A DNA stretch of 64,000 nucleotides from Silene latifolia. Lineage: Eukaryota > Streptophyta > Magnoliopsida > Caryophyllales > Caryophyllaceae. Location: NCBI RefSeq assembly GCF_048544455.1, contig NC_133532.1, positions 13,828,948 to 13,892,947 of the forward strand. Direction: 5' to 3'. The position numbers and the translations under genes are program-made. Positions 1-12,160 of this stretch are shown one piece after another. Under the pieces are notes generated by a model that was not told the DNA's origin, ran no database searches, and saw only the letters and a list, made by a program, of their open reading frames with translations. The number at the start of each line of letters is the position of its first letter. The stretch's first letter is position 1.

Positions 1-2516
1 TTTATGGTTAACTGGGATGGTTTACGTACAAAGGATCGAGAACGTGTCCTCGTGCTTGCTGCAACAAACAGGCCTTTTGACCTTGATGAAGCGGTTATTA
101 GGAGGCTGCCTCGGAGGTCAATCTCTTATACAAATCTCTAGTGTCCCCTTCCCTTTAATGGCTTCGTACCATGGTCTTTTTTATTTATATCCGAAGTATT
201 TATCTTGTTATACTTTGAATGCAACTTCCAGTGACATTTGTGCTATATATCTTCTCACAAGTCACTTGCCAATATCGCCATGAAGATAAATTCAGTTGCA
301 ACTTTTCAGTGTACATGCAACAAAATTACCCCAATGTATTGAGAGCTCCATTTGTTACGAATTCGTGTTACTTCACTAAATGTATAACCAGTTTAGTGAT
401 CCATCTCGCTTTATTCCATCATAATCCAAAACCGGGGAACTAAAAATAAACTACTTTAAATGTGGAAATGTGAATTTGTAAAAAGTAATTTGGAGTGAAA
501 AGGGTGTTTCTATAGTTAGGCTGGTGTTCCAACTTTGAATTGATTAATTGTTGCAGGTTGATGGTTGGCTTGCCAGATGCACCGAACAGGGAGAAAATTC
601 TGCGAGTAATTTTGGCAAAAGAGGAGATGGCACCAGATGTTGATCTTGCTGTAGTGGCCAATATGACTGATGGATACTCTGGAAGTGATTTGAAGGTTGT
701 GAGTCCTTTCCTTTGATCTCTTCAAACTTCTAGCGGAATGATCTTATAACTGTGTTTAATCTGTTTGGTGCAGAATCTTTGTGTAACTGCAGCCTATTGT
801 CCCATTCGGGAAATATTAGAAAGGGAGAAGAAGGTAATACCTTTTGTATATGGTTTTTATTGTAGTAAGAATTGTTGAATTTTCTATATCTAGTGCCCTT
901 CATATTTTTGTTTTTATTCCTTCCATATTTTTCTAGAATGCAACAACATTGTGAAATTAGTTGCAATGATAAATCAAACCTCACAAATTCTGGCACGTAT
1001 ATATTTTCATAATAATTGAAGAAATTAACAGTCAAAAGATTGCCATCAGTTAACCACCAAAATCAAGTTAATAGTTTGTTTTGTTGATATGGATGGACCT
1101 TATGGCTTATGCAAGCTAGGTGTCGCGAGGTGAGATAGGGCGTGGTTTTATTTGGTTTAGTCGTTAGTAATCTACTACTCTTTGTTTTAATTAATCACCA
1201 AGATGTGAATGAGAAAGACCAATGGCTTTGTTATTGTCATTTTGTTCGTAAGATGATTACAGCGGTTGGAAATTGGAATAGAGTTATAGTTTTGACAATA
1301 GAGTTTGTTGATAGTTAAATGTCTTTTATATATACACTTTTTTGGACACTTATTTTGTGAAGAAAAATGAACTCTTGCCTTTTCTGAACATTTCACCTAA
1401 AACTCCTAGCAAAAGTTAGGAAAAAATATATTTTCTATCATAGATATTTGCCCATGATGGATGAAAATTGTTTCGGGAGTTGTCTTTCATGTTGGCCAAA
1501 ACTAGTATTTTGGCTTGGAGAAGATATTCACAGAAGGTAGGAGTTTTGAATTTCTTTTGTTAGACGTAGAGTTCTTGGAAATGGGTGAAGTACGGATTAA
1601 TACCTTAACAATATCATGATTATTCATGATATGCCAAGCTGCTGTAAAACATGTTATTTGTATCTGGTACTATGTAAAAGCTGTGCTTCTAGTAATGTCT
1701 GAGTGTAAGACAGAAGTACAGAACATATAAACTTTTTTTTTGGTGCTGTGCAGGAGAAAGCTTCAGCAGTAGCCGAAAGTAGATCAGCCGTACTATACAA
1801 TGGTGATGATGTGCGTTCTTTGAACATGAGCGACTTCAAATATGCCCAAGAACAGGTCTGAACTACTAATATACACTGAACTTCAATTTTCTCGTATTTT
1901 CCCGTAGCCAGTTTTCTCACTTGCTTTGTGAAGAACTGTGGTTGATTTCATCAGTTAAAAGTGTCATTGTAGCACCTGATTGAATGCGCAGCTGACTGTG
2001 CTGCGCTGTACTATGCCATGCCATGCTATCAGTCAAAATATAGTGTACTTATCCAAATAAAAGGGAGTTACAATGACAGTTTTGATTCTGACATGTTACG
2101 AACCCATCAGGATTCAGGAGTACCAGTTAGCAACCTTGTTAGTTGTTAAGTCTCTCTCAACCATTTACTTACGTTTTTTCCGTGTTAGAAAAAACTGTTA
2201 AAAACTCTACTGTTAGAAAAAACTGTTAAAAACTCTACTGTTTTGAAAAAACTGGTACACTTCACCATTAGAAATATCCGTACTCACATGCTTCTGATTT
2301 AATTAAAAACTGAACCGAATGGGTCAAAAAGAGTTAACGCCTTCTTCTGTGATCTTGGTGAGTTCCGATTTTCAAATGTCACACTAACAGTGTTATTTGC
2401 AGGTGTGCGCAAGCTTCTCATCGGAGTCAACAAATATGAATGAGCTGGTGCAGTGGAATGATCTATATGGCGAAGGCGGGTCAAGGAAGAAGAGCTCCCT
2501 CAGCTATTTCATGTAG
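1..2516 (+). CDS. AAA ATPase, C-terminal half (partial; FHA/AAA family, like Arabidopsis At4g02480)
   Basis: Five exons are visible: 1-116, 557-695, 774-833, 1754-1855 and 2403-2516, all with GT/AG borders and consistent phase; the gene starts before the window. The reading has the sensor-1 block [18 protein letters not shown] followed by the arginine-finger region RLPRR, then [12 protein letters not shown] and the sensor-2-like GYSGSDLK, all typical of the meiotic/Msp1-like clade of AAA ATPases. The C terminus [15 protein letters not shown] matches what I recall of the large plant proteins of the At1g02890/At4g02480 type. These hydrolyse ATP to remodel protein complexes; the exact substrate of this member is unknown to me. 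Walker A and B lie upstream of the window. Intron 4 (1856-2402) holds a duplicated 30-bp unit near 2186-2245. No sign of decay in the visible part. Confidence 0.88.
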
Positions 2517-3113
2517 AACAACTCGCGTAATACCCCCCGTCTGCTTTGTATAGTAAGATCCTTTCCCAAAACGAGTTACCTTTCAATTTTTCCCACCATA
2601 TAGCTCCTGCCTAAATTATATGGATATGGTGCCTGGGCCGCGGCAACTCCCATCCCGAAGGCCCATTCGCTAGAGCCCCTGTCGTGTCATGGGCAACTAG
2701 CTCCGAAACTCTCCCTATTCCCTTCAATCTACCCGATCTGTAGCACCAATTGTATAGTAGTTCCAAATTTATAGATCCCATGTTTTTTTCTTTCTTTTTG
2801 GTCGCAAAACCGCAGTTAATTTACTGTCTATTTATTTTATTCTGAACAATTATGAAATAAACAAATTGCATTCTGTTTGTATAGTCAAATGATAAAATTC
2901 AATTCTTATCATAAAAATAAATATTCTGTGGTTCAATATTGAATTTTGTTTGTATTGTGACGAGGAAGAGCAATCGTGTAGTCTTTGAGTTAATATTATA
3001 CATTTATACTGATCCAAAACAAAATAAGCTAAGAGCTTGGTTTTTTCCTTATATTCTGGTTTGGGCAAGTGTTATTGTAAAAACTAAGTAATACTTCTAT
3101 GTTTTAGGCAAGA
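2517..3113. other. 3' flank of the AAA ATPase gene, no gene seen
   Basis: This stretch contains the presumed 3' UTR and AT-rich spacer. I see no coding region or repeat with recognisable ends in it. Confidence 0.5.
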
Positions 3114-3121
3114 CTTTCAGC

Positions 3122-3451
3122 TAGACTTGGCAAAAGTAACCCGACCGACTGATCTGACCCGAGACCCAAAGTGACCTGAAAACCCGAATTGACCCGACTT
3201 GACCCGAAAATGGCCCGGGTCTTCTGGACCCTAACTGACCCGACCCGAAAATGACCTGATAAAATATAACTCTAATTGAACCAAAAAGACTTGCAATGGC
3301 TATTTCTCTATTATTCATTGACCCAAAAATGTCCCAACCTGACCCGCTTGACCTAAAATGGAGCCGACAACAAACCCGAAACCCGAAAAGACCCGTCCCG
3401 TCCCGAATTAACCCGAACTGAACCCGACCTGTTGACCCGTTTGCAGGTCTA
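3122..3451. mobile_element. Non-autonomous hAT-type element built of degenerate ACCCGA repeats
   Basis: The element begins TAGACTTGGCAAAA and ends TTTGCAGGTCTA, which are imperfect terminal inverted repeats. It is flanked by CTTTCAGC at 3114-3121 and CTTTCAAC at 3452-3459, an 8-bp target duplication with one mismatch, as expected for the hAT superfamily. The inside is almost wholly degenerate repeats of ACCCGA/TGACCCG. A second, longer copy lies at 34432-34890 in the opposite repeat orientation. Confidence 0.75.
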
Positions 3452-3459
3452 CTTTCAAC

Positions 3460-4760
3460 CCCATATTTTGCTCTTTCTAAAATAACAAAGTCGTTTACAA
3501 TGCTTTACTATGAAACTGTAGAAAACTTGCTCGCTCTTAATTTAAAGCCAAAGAACGAGGAGCAATTAACAGTGTCTTAATTTCTAACTTCTAACGTTAC
3601 AAATTCACAATTACAACCCAAATGAATAATTAATCAAACTTTTATGTCAGGGTGTCTTGACGGGTGATCCATTTCATCAAAGTCGTAATAGTACAATTCA
3701 CTTCGATAATATTGACGATGTGTCGATATCCTCATTGGAGAATGGAGATGATTATACTGATCGACGGGAGTTGTAATGTTTTGGATAAACTAACCTTCTT
3801 TACAAGGTAACTTGATAATCTGCAAATAAATAAAAAATTCTCTTGGTTTTGTATTTTTGTCCCTTGTGAACAAAGTTGGAATCTTTGGAGATTTTTTTTC
3901 AATAAAAATGTTTTTGTTTAGGACAATTTTTTGTGTCAGAAAACGGTTTTTCTAAAATCTGTTTTATTAATTTTAAATGTTGTTATAAGAGACGAATTAC
4001 TAGTTGACACATAGTTTATTCTATATTCGAGTCGAGAGGGGCCTCCAACAAAATAAGCCCAAATGCTTAGTTTTAACTTTTAAACAAGGCTGCATTCTTT
4101 AGCATGTCCCTGCACAGCAAAGCACACAGGTTGTTCTTATTATCTGGGAATGAAGAGTATGTAAGTTTTACGAAAGTTAGAATTCTAGTTTGTAAGACAT
4201 TGAATGTTAATTATTCAGTCTAACAAAATCACAACACCAATTCAATATACTTCTACGTACTAAACAAGCGATCATGTTAGAATCTTAGGTTCTAAGATCC
4301 ATGCCGCCGTTACATCTAGACATATATAATTATTAACAATAATAAAATTACCAATGTCTCAATGGCTCCCTCAAATTACGGGGTAATAGGGATCAGATGT
4401 ACACAACCTTACTGTTTTCGAATGACCCAAGACAATGAAAATTGCGTTGAGAAACTGTATCAAATGATCACCACTTTTTAGGAAAAAGAAGAACAATTAC
4501 TTTATCGAGTCATTTTCATTTATTTCATCATAATTCAAAATCAAAGAATAACGAGTCTCAAGCTCCATTGAAAATTTATAAAAATATCGATATACGGAGT
4601 AGTAATATAAATCATTAATCCCTATCTTACCCTACGAATGATTGCTTGATTATAATCTACGTTGTTGAATATTGATCTTCAAATACGTACGTATTACCTA
4701 GGCACATGGTATACAACTAATATCATGCATGCATGCATGACATGCAAGCTTCTACGTCTA
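3460..4760. other. AT-rich intergenic region
   Basis: No gene is recognised between the hAT-type element and the O-methyltransferase promoter. It contains AT-rich spacer and a TACGGAGTA motif near 4594. Confidence 0.45.
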
Positions 4761-4762
4761 TC

Positions 4763-4770
4763 TATAAATA
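4763..4770 (+). promoter_or_regulatory. Probable TATA box of the O-methyltransferase gene
   Basis: TATAAATA lies 77 bp before the ATG at 4847, a usual spacing for a plant promoter with a short leader. A run of overlapping GCATGC units (RY-like) lies just upstream at about 4725-4740. Confidence 0.5.
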
Positions 4771-4846
4771 CGTACGTATTACCCTAGCAATTGAAACCAA
4801 CCCTAATTTTATTAAATTCTTCATCAAATATACCAATCAATAATTA

Positions 4847-5993
4847 ATGGATACCGGCGCGGTAATTAACAATGTTAATACCAATAATTACCGTGTGAAA
4901 GAAAGTGATAACGAAGATAATAATAATATTAATCACTATCTTTCAGCACTTCATGCAATACAAGCAAGTTTCTTGCCCATGGTCCTCCATGCAGCCGTGG
5001 AGCTTAACGTATTCGACATCTTAGCGAAAACGGATCATGGAAACGGGCTAACCGTTAAGGAGATATCGAATGAGCTTTCAGGTTGTCGGAACCCTGATGC
5101 ACCAATGTTTTTGGACCGTATGCTTAGGCTACTTGCTTCTCATTCTATGGTTAGTTGCACAATTTGGCCTACCAATGATGGTGGTTCCGAAAGACGATAC
5201 GGGTTGAGTCCGATTTCCAAGTTCTTTGTTGGTGATGAAAATGGGAAGAGTCTTGGGCCTGTTCTTGCCTGTTCTTGCCTTGTATATTGAGTCTTAGGCT
5301 ACTTGCTTCTCATTCTACTTATTAAACCATAATGCATACAGGAGTGCATCACATCGGTGGAGATATGTTTGCAAGTGTTCCTCAAGGAGACGCCATTTTA
5401 TTGAAGGTTAATCAATTCCCAACTTCTATTTTTCATTTACTACAGTAATTTTCATATATAAACCCTAAAAAAATAGTTAATTTTCATTTACTCTTGCACT
5501 TGTTAACCCAAACCCTAAAAAAATACTCCGTAGTTAAGATTATTGATTTTTGCTACTAAAATGTTATGAACATGAAATCTTGGCATTAATATATAAAACA
5601 ATAAAGGTAAAGTTTGTTATCTCGAAGTTTTATTTCTAAATGAGCCCCTGATTATATTATTTACGGATTAACATGTGATTTAAATAATTTCAGTGGGTTC
5701 TCCAAGTATGGAATGATGAAAATTGCATAAAAGTGTTGGAAAATTGCTACAAATCGATACCAAATAATGGGAAGGTAATCATAATGGAAGAAATAGTCCC
5801 AGATCAACCTGAAGCTACAAATGTTGCACAAATTGTTAGTGAAATTGATGCTTATTTGATGATCAAGAATCCTGGAGGAAGGTTGAGAACTTTTAAAGAG
5901 TTTGTTGATTTAGGTACAATTGTTGGATTTAAAGGCATTACACTTATTGGTAATGTTGCTGAATTAACTGTGTTGGAATTCTATAAATCTTAA
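4847..5993 (+). pseudogene. Caffeate/flavonoid-type O-methyltransferase, internally deleted
   Basis: The first exon (4847 to about 5290) encodes the N-terminal dimerisation region: HAIQASFLPMVLHAAVELNV and the winged-helix segment MFLDRMLRLLASH are typical of plant class II (COMT-like) methyltransferases. Two further coding blocks follow: 5340-5406 ([17 protein letters not shown]) and 5695-5993, ending in LTVLEFYKS. Family members have about 350-365 residues; here roughly 110-120 residues between them are missing, including most of the SAM-binding glycine-rich loop, and the first exon runs into a stop after a short direct repeat (CCTGTTCTTG twice near 5260-5278). In the third block the usual WxCHDWSD catalytic-base motif reads WVLQVWND, so the catalytic His is Gln. 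I therefore call a pseudogene; a functional use of the remains is unlikely. A 27-bp copy of exon-1 sequence (TTAGGCTACTTGCTTCTCAT) recurs at about 5293-5317. Confidence 0.8.
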
Positions 5994-6290
5994 AAGTCAG
6001 AGTAGGTCTTCCTTAAAACGGTCCTATTTTAAGACCAGAAAATATAACACTTGGATAATAAATTGCTCAAGATCGATGTATCTCTATTTTATGGTGTTCT
6101 TGTATAATGGTTGTTAATTGTTATCTTGTATCTAAATATTATTGCAAATTTAATTTGATAAGGATTATTGTTTTGATTTGCAAGTTATTAAAGTTGTTGA
6201 ATGACTCGCCAAACCGGCTATAGTTGTACTTGCTACTCAAATAAAGAATGGGTATTTGTCAATAATGGCTAAGCTAATATATTATTCTAA

Positions 6291-6722
6291 GGCTCTGTTT
6301 GGTAAAACGAACTGAAAAGGTAGCTGAAACCTGAAAAGGTATCTGGAAACTGAAAAGCTAACTGAAACCTGAAAAGGTAGCTGATAAGGTAACTGAAAAT
6401 TAGGAGCTGATAAGGTGACTGATTATATAAAACATTGTTTGGCAAACTAACTGAAAAGGTAGCTTATTTTGGTAAAATGACGTAAAAGGATATAATAATT
6501 ATTTAATATATTATAAATTGAAAGGGCAACAACGTAATATTACCAAGAATCAGGTACCTGAAATGTGAAATGCTACTCTAGGTAGCATTTTATTTCAGGT
6601 AGCTTATTTAGGCAAAAAAGCTACTTGCCAAACACATCCATAAAAATAAGTTACCTGAAACTTTTATCAAAAAAGCTAGTTAAGTCAAAACAGGTACCTG
6701 AAATGTCTTGCCAAACGGAGCC
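6291..6722. mobile_element. Tourist-like (PIF/Harbinger) MITE
   Basis: The 432-bp element starts GGCTCTGTTTGGTAA and ends CTTGCCAAACGGAGCC, imperfect inverted repeats, and is flanked by TAA at 6288-6290 and 6723-6725. TAA target duplications and a G-rich TIR with TGTTTGG are hallmarks of Tourist MITEs. Inside, units of AGGTACCTGAAA and ACTGAAAAGGTAGCTGA recur many times. It has no coding capacity. Confidence 0.8.
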
Positions 6723-6725
6723 TAA

Positions 6726-7072
6726 GTCCAATTACCAGCGGTTTTATTTTGATTAAAATAGACATAACTTTTACCGACACTTGAGATTAAATAGGAAAAG
6801 GATTGTAAAATTGCAATAAACCGAAAAATCTGGTCTTCTATCTTCAATACAAACCAGTAGACATTGGAAACAAATTAACTTCAACTAAATTTACGCCCAA
6901 CAAAGGGAAAATTAATGAAAATATAAGGAGGCTTAAGTAAAATTATAAGCTCATAACTGAGATTTTGTGCCCAAACGCCTTACAAAGAGGTATTTATACC
7001 CTTGCATTAGAATCCAAAAAGAAACGCAAATTGGTTGTGGGCTAAGGGAACCTACTCAGGTTAGTTCGGCCA
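6726..7072. other. Intergenic spacer
   Basis: I see no gene or bounded repeat here. Confidence 0.4.
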
Positions 7073-7081
7073 ATGCAGAAT

Positions 7082-7269
7082 CAATAGGTCTTGGTATAGA
7101 CGGGTGGGCGAACATACGGGTAAAGACCTCTAATAAAATGGGTAGGGAGATAAGGTGGAGCACCCCCCATGTGCTTCCCACTTTATGGCAAATGGGTATT
7201 TTGTGAGGGGAAAATGGTATCCGTCTATACGTATAGACGGATAGTGTCCGTCTATAATGAGAATTTGTG
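7082..7269. mobile_element. 188-bp MULE-type MITE, copy A
   Basis: Flanked by a perfect 9-bp target duplication ATGCAGAAT (7073-7081 and 7270-7278). Ends are CAATAGGTCTTGGTATAGACGG and the complement of CACAAATTCTCATTATAGACGG, so the inverted repeats share the TATAGACGG core. The inside carries TATCCGTCTATACGTATAGACGGATA, a near-palindrome, described here by its halves TATCCGTCTATA and TATAGACGGATA. A 9-bp duplication points to the Mutator superfamily. The same element recurs at 48169-48355 and 62733-62920. Confidence 0.85.
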
Positions 7270-7278
7270 ATGCAGAAT

Positions 7279-7985
7279 ATATATATTGAGTGGCATGAAA
7301 AGATTATCCCGATGGGAAACTCTTTATCCTAACCAAGTCTTATAGATTTCAACTTCTTCATTATTTTTCGTCGCCAACAAGTGATAGGCAGCTTGATGAT
7401 TTCATTATATATCCCTGTTAGAATGATGTCATTCCCTATATAACTCACCGTAAGATCTTCATCTAACCCCCTTCACAATCTTAAGTCGGGATAACTTGGA
7501 TTAGATCAAGATGATGTGCTCCAAAACATCATTTCTTATTAAAATTCATATTGTTAAACAAGGAAACTCAAGATTCAAGAACACTAGTCAAAATTTCCAA
7601 AATTCACTTACCATTTCTTAAACGCGAAAAAAAATGAAAAAACACATGCAAACTAGGAGGTAAAACACGTAAATTAACATCACATTTTTACTATTGTTTA
7701 GACTTAATTTCAGCTCATTTTAATTCAGTTTAACTCTATTCAGTTCAGTTTTGTTCAGTTTCATTCAATTTAGTTCAATTCAGTTTAGCTCTATTAATAA
7801 CAGTTCAATTCTTTTCAGCCGAAAATATAGAGTTAAGTGAAATAATTTTAAACTATGTTAGAAAGAAAATATCAAGTCTACATTTTAATACTCGTAATTT
7901 ATTAAGGGTAATGTTATTTTTTTTTTAAGAAAAAAATGTTAGGACACCGACATGGTATATGAAGAAATTAAAATTATTTCAAAAT
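7279..7985. other. Intergenic spacer with TTCAGTTCAATT-like simple repeats
   Basis: The segment 7700-7810 is an imperfect run of CAGTTTAACTC / CAGTTCAATT units. No gene is recognised before the LSM4 promoter. Confidence 0.45.
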
Positions 7986-7990
7986 TTCCT

Positions 7991-8000
7991 TATATAAATA
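7991..8000 (+). promoter_or_regulatory. Probable TATA box of LSM4
   Basis: TATATAAATA lies about 157 bp before the LSM4 ATG; the leader contains CT-rich sequence and TTAGGGTTTCG typical of plant 5' UTRs of translation and RNA-processing genes. Confidence 0.45.
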
Positions 8001-8156
8001 TAACCTCCGCAATTATATGGCTTTGCTCGATACTAACCCCATTCTCTCTCCTGTTCTTCCCCAATTTACCGTCGCCGGTTTTCAATCAATTCAACTCGAT
8101 CGCCGAAATTAGGGTTTCGTCGCCTTTCCAGATCTTTATTTCTACTCTATTCCACT

Positions 8157-11100
8157 ATGGTAATTTACTTTCCTCTACACTATATCTGTCACATTTTGTA
8201 CTAATTATTTACTTTGCTTATATATTTTCCTAAATCATTCTTTAATTTTAATTTTATATTATTATTTTTTTGTTCTTTGTTAGCTTCCTCTATCGCTGTT
8301 GAAGACCGCTCAAGGTCACCCTATGGTAAGAAATCAATTACCCTTTTCGTAATAATTACTGTTTCACTGTTAAATTTATCCAATTTTGTCTTAAGTTTTG
8401 ATCTTTTTGTTGCTCAAATTTGTGTATTTTTCGATTAATAATTTGGGATTTTTATGTGAATATTTTGAAATTGATAGTTGGTAGAATTGAAGAATGGAGA
8501 GACATATAATGGGCATTTGGTAAATTGTGATACTTGGATGAATATTCATCTTCGTGAAGTTATCTGTACTTCTAAGGTAATTTCAAGTTTTCCTCGTTAG
8601 GGTTCTTTTTCTTGTTTGATATTTTATCTTATAAATGTTTTGCTGGGCATTGAAATTAATATAGTCGATGTTTAATATTTGAATGAAGGACGGAGACCGG
8701 TTTTGGAGAATGCCTGAATGTTATATCAGGGGGAACACTATCAAGTATCTTCGAGTTCCCGATGAGGTATAGTTTCCTAAGTATTCTTATAATCTTGGTT
8801 AGTCTTTCAGTCTTTCTTGCTTGTGTGGTGAACTGATTATGAATATGCTTTATAACAGGATTTTTAGTGGTGTTTTTTCGTGTCAATTTTAGTGTGTGTT
8901 GGGGGTAGGAAAGGGAATTGGTTCTGCTGTGTTTAATCACAATGCCTTATATGAGTCGGTCTTGTATGTAAGGCCAGCCTATTAATCTTACAATTAAATG
9001 AGGAACACACAAGGTCCCGGCTTAGAGACACGCCAATGAAACCGTTGTACAAGACTCTCTAGATTAAAATGGAGTGACAAGAGTTTCCTTTCTTTTATTT
9101 ATTTAGCTGGTTGATGTGGTAGTTCATGAGCTTTTTAGTCTTGTTGATGTTTTTGTGATCTTTGTTCTGGGAGGTGTTCCGTCAGTACGTAATTCCAATG
9201 TCCAAGTTTGATCCTTTCCGAAGAAAAAATTAATGGGTCACCGGGATCAGTTTTTTTGCTGTCAATACTACGCAGTGCAGCATTTCCCACCTGGTACTCA
9301 GTATTACCATTTGGACCAACTTCTAAATCTGTTATCTGTAAGGTAATTTCACTTTCTCTTTCGAGCAAACTGATATCCTGCGCGGGGAGATGCACCTCAA
9401 GTAACTCTTCAGAAAAATGTGACTGGAATTCTGATTATATTCTCTTGACAATCAAGGTAATTTCATCTTTTTCTACGGTTCTAGCAGCCCCGCCTTCTTT
9501 CTTCCATATAAGTTTGACACAGCTTGATGAAACTAAAAAAGGAGGAGCTGCTACAACCGTAGAAGAAGATGATTTTGCCTTGATTATTGTGTGAAAAAAA
9601 TCAGAATCTCAGTCACATTTTTTGAAGAGTTTCTTGAGGCGCATCTCCCCGCACAGAATGCCAGTTTGCTCGAAGTTGAAGGCTATCGGAAATAGTGACA
9701 GGCTTCAATCTGTTTCTGTAATAGATGATAGATGTTAGTGCTGCTTATGAAAGGTGATACAGATAGAAACCGTGACTTTTCATGTTTTCTCATTACTTGG
9801 ATCTTTTGATGAATCCTGTATGGGGTCATGGGGTGCTTCTAAAGTCACTTTCAGACTGTATCAAGGGTGGTGCAGAAAGATGAAGGGCTATCTATTTGGG
9901 AATATCGGGTTCATTCTACCCTGTTGTTCCTGTAAAATGTTTAGTTGCTTCAATTGCGGATGAATTTTGTAAAGCATTGAAAATATAAAGGATTTACACG
10001 TTTTTACCAACAACTTTCTTATATATTAATACTTGGTTCACTTTTAAGGTATTCCGGACCCTTGAGCTGTACTTCGGTTTTCAAAATCGTTTTAATCTTT
10101 ACTCTCGATTTAAATTCTAAGTTTTTATAAAAGAAATCCGGACCTCGATTTTAAAACCTATAAGTTTACCTTGACTTTTGTATTATGTTTCACTCCCCTT
10201 TTGTTTTTCCCTTTTCCTTTTCTATATTTTCCCATTTTGAGGTGTGCGATCAGCACATATGGACGGACGGTTCTAAAGGATGATTCATGTTAGCCGACCC
10301 CAAATCATTTTGGGATTAAGGTTCTGATGTTGTTGTTGTTGAAAATATAAAGGATAAAAGAACATAAGATGGTGATAGTCTAAAACAATGTGCATTTTAT
10401 TCCTTATGAGTAAAAACCCATGGAAGTTGGGCAGAGGTTAAGGGTTAAAAATTCCTCGGTGGATATGAGGATTCCAAATTTCCAACCCAGCGCTCCTAAA
10501 TTGGAGATGGGATGGGGCAGTGGTCCAATCTGTTGTCCTCACGATGTGTATTCATGTCTTTTTACTTGTACTATCTCTAATATTTTCTTGTAAGTGCTGA
10601 TGATCAGGTTCTTTATATAGTAGCATTTGCATGGTCTTTTATGCGTAGTGTCTCTTGATGGGCTGTGATTGTGAGAAAAGCTGCTTACTTTAAGTATTCT
10701 GTTTTTGATGTTTGGGTTCATTCTCTGATACCTTGGCCTTTTAACATCTGTTATAGATTAGCGTTTTGGTAATATTTCTAAAGAATCTAAACTACCATGT
10801 TATTACATTTACGAGCCGGTTCACTTGAATGTCTCTTCAGTTTGAATTGATTATATGATAGATGAGTAATTTCTCTACCATTCTAGAGACCCCTGACCCA
10901 GATATGCGACCAGTATTTGTGGATTCTGGCTCCTATTACACGTGTTTGCATGATTAGGTAGGCCCCAGATTACTAACATTGCTTTAATTTATTAGTCTTC
11001 TACTAGATGAAGGCTAAGGGACATTGGGCTACTAGTCTACTACCATCGAAAACATTGGTATTTTCTTTATTATTGTCGTCAGGATACTTCAATTAGTATA

Positions 11101-12160
11101 TGTTTGCCTAACGTCATGTGTTGTGTTGGTTTTGCTTTTTAGGTCATTGATAAAGTACAAGAGGAGAAGATCCGTTCAGGTACATGTTTACGAGCATTGG
11201 GTGTTACTGTTCTGTGATTTCTTCGTAATAACTTGGAGCAAACATTTTCTTAGTTTGATTTTGAATCTTTGATGGGTGTTGCTGGGCATACAGTTTTGTT
11301 TCCATGTTCTCCTTTTTACTGTAAAGACCCTTTTATTAACAGGAAAAACAAAAAATTATAATCTAACCATTGATTTGTAGTATTCAATACTGATTGAAAG
11401 CAATATAGCTTCTTCCACGTTATGGTCAGGCCTTGTATCATACGCCTTCTTGCTGAAAACCCTTCTGTTGTCTGCGATAATCTGTGTTCAGTCTTTCACG
11501 GAAGCAATTCTTATAATTTTCAATTTTGACATACTCCGATGACTTGGTCGCTTGAATAATCAACATAAGTTTAAGTGCCATATTTTTGAACTTTGTGGTT
11601 CAGTTACATATTTAATCAATGTTTTTGTTTATTTCAGACAGGAGGCCACCTGGGGTAGGACGTGGAAGAGGAAGAGGTAGGGAAGAAGGTCCTGGAAGGC
11701 AGCAGAAAGGCATTGGACGTGGTATGGATGATGGTGGTAAAGGTGCTGGAGGCCGAGGCCGTGGTGCTTCTATTGGGAAGCCTAGTGGAAAAGGTATGAT
11801 TTTACTTTCCATAATGTGATTTTTGGCAAGGAAAACACTCTAAATGTAAAAAGTATGATCTAGTTCACCCGCACCGATAACTAATTTGAAAAAATATCCG
11901 ATACATCATCGCTGGAATGAGATAACTTTAACTTGAAACAACCCACACTATAAATGTCCTGGCCCAAACCCGTTCTGAGCACTTGATTGCCAAGTCTAAA
12001 CCTTAGCCCCTTTAACATGTGTTGAAGTTTAAAACTCGTAAGTGACTAGATATGGCATGACATTAGCTACTGAAATTTGCACCATACCTAGTTTAATAGT
12101 TCATATTCGTTTGTAATGCTTATTCGTATGTTTTTGACAGCTGGTGGACGAGGGCGTTGA
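8157..12160 (+). CDS. LSM4: U6 snRNA-associated Sm-like protein LSM4
   Basis: Seven exons give a 144-residue protein: 8157-8159 (ATG alone), 8284-8325, 8478-8576, 8689-8766, 11143-11179, 11638-11793 and 12141-12160 (stop 12158-12160). The Sm1 motif is seen in [19 protein letters not shown] with the following [11 protein letters not shown], and the Sm2 motif in [15 protein letters not shown]. The C-terminal tail is rich in RGG/RGR ([17 protein letters not shown]), as in plant and animal LSM4, and ends AGGRGR. LSM4 is part of the LSM2-8 ring that binds the U6 snRNA 3' end in the nucleus and the LSM1-7 ring that promotes decapping in the cytoplasm. All splice borders are canonical and the frame is intact, so the gene looks functional. 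The single-codon first exon is unusual but the phase and the family N terminus [15 protein letters not shown] support it. Intron 4 is 2.4 kb and carries inserted repeats. Confidence 0.95.
8945..9065. repeat. Short fold-back-like repeat inside LSM4 intron 4
   Basis: The unit around CGGTCTTGTATGTAAGGCC pairs loosely with TTGTACAAGACTCTC at its other side, and related sequence occurs at about 58750-58795 in the NOP16 gene. The ends are not clear, so only a repeat is claimed. Confidence 0.35.
9361..9673. repeat. Long fold-back (inverted repeat) in LSM4 intron 4
   Basis: The left arm (about 9361-9494) is the reverse complement of the right arm (about 9541-9673), by eye about four in five bases identical, with a loop near 46 nt. 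Paired blocks include TCGAGCAAACTG with CAGTTTGCTCGA, GCGGGGAGATG with CATCTCCCCGC, and TTCTACGGTT with AACCGTAGAA. Transcribed with LSM4 in the + direction it would form a long hairpin. I do not recognise the source sequence; the minus strand of the left part is open but matches no family I can name. Confidence 0.8.
10244..10339 (+). repeat. 3' tail of a plant RTE-type LINE or Au-like SINE
   Basis: The block GCCGACCCCAAATCATTTTG followed by GGATTAAGGTTCTGATG and (TTG)n is the characteristic 3' end shared by plant RTE LINEs and their partner SINEs. The 5' limit is uncertain and no coding part remains. Confidence 0.6.

Noticed and set aside
9208-9594. Open frames over the fold-back in the LSM4 intron
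   Set aside because: They read through both arms of an inverted repeat and match no family I know; splice signals of LSM4 bypass them.
11612-11819. Pro-rich frame opposite the LSM4 tail
   Set aside because: It is the antisense of the RGG-coding exon of LSM4.
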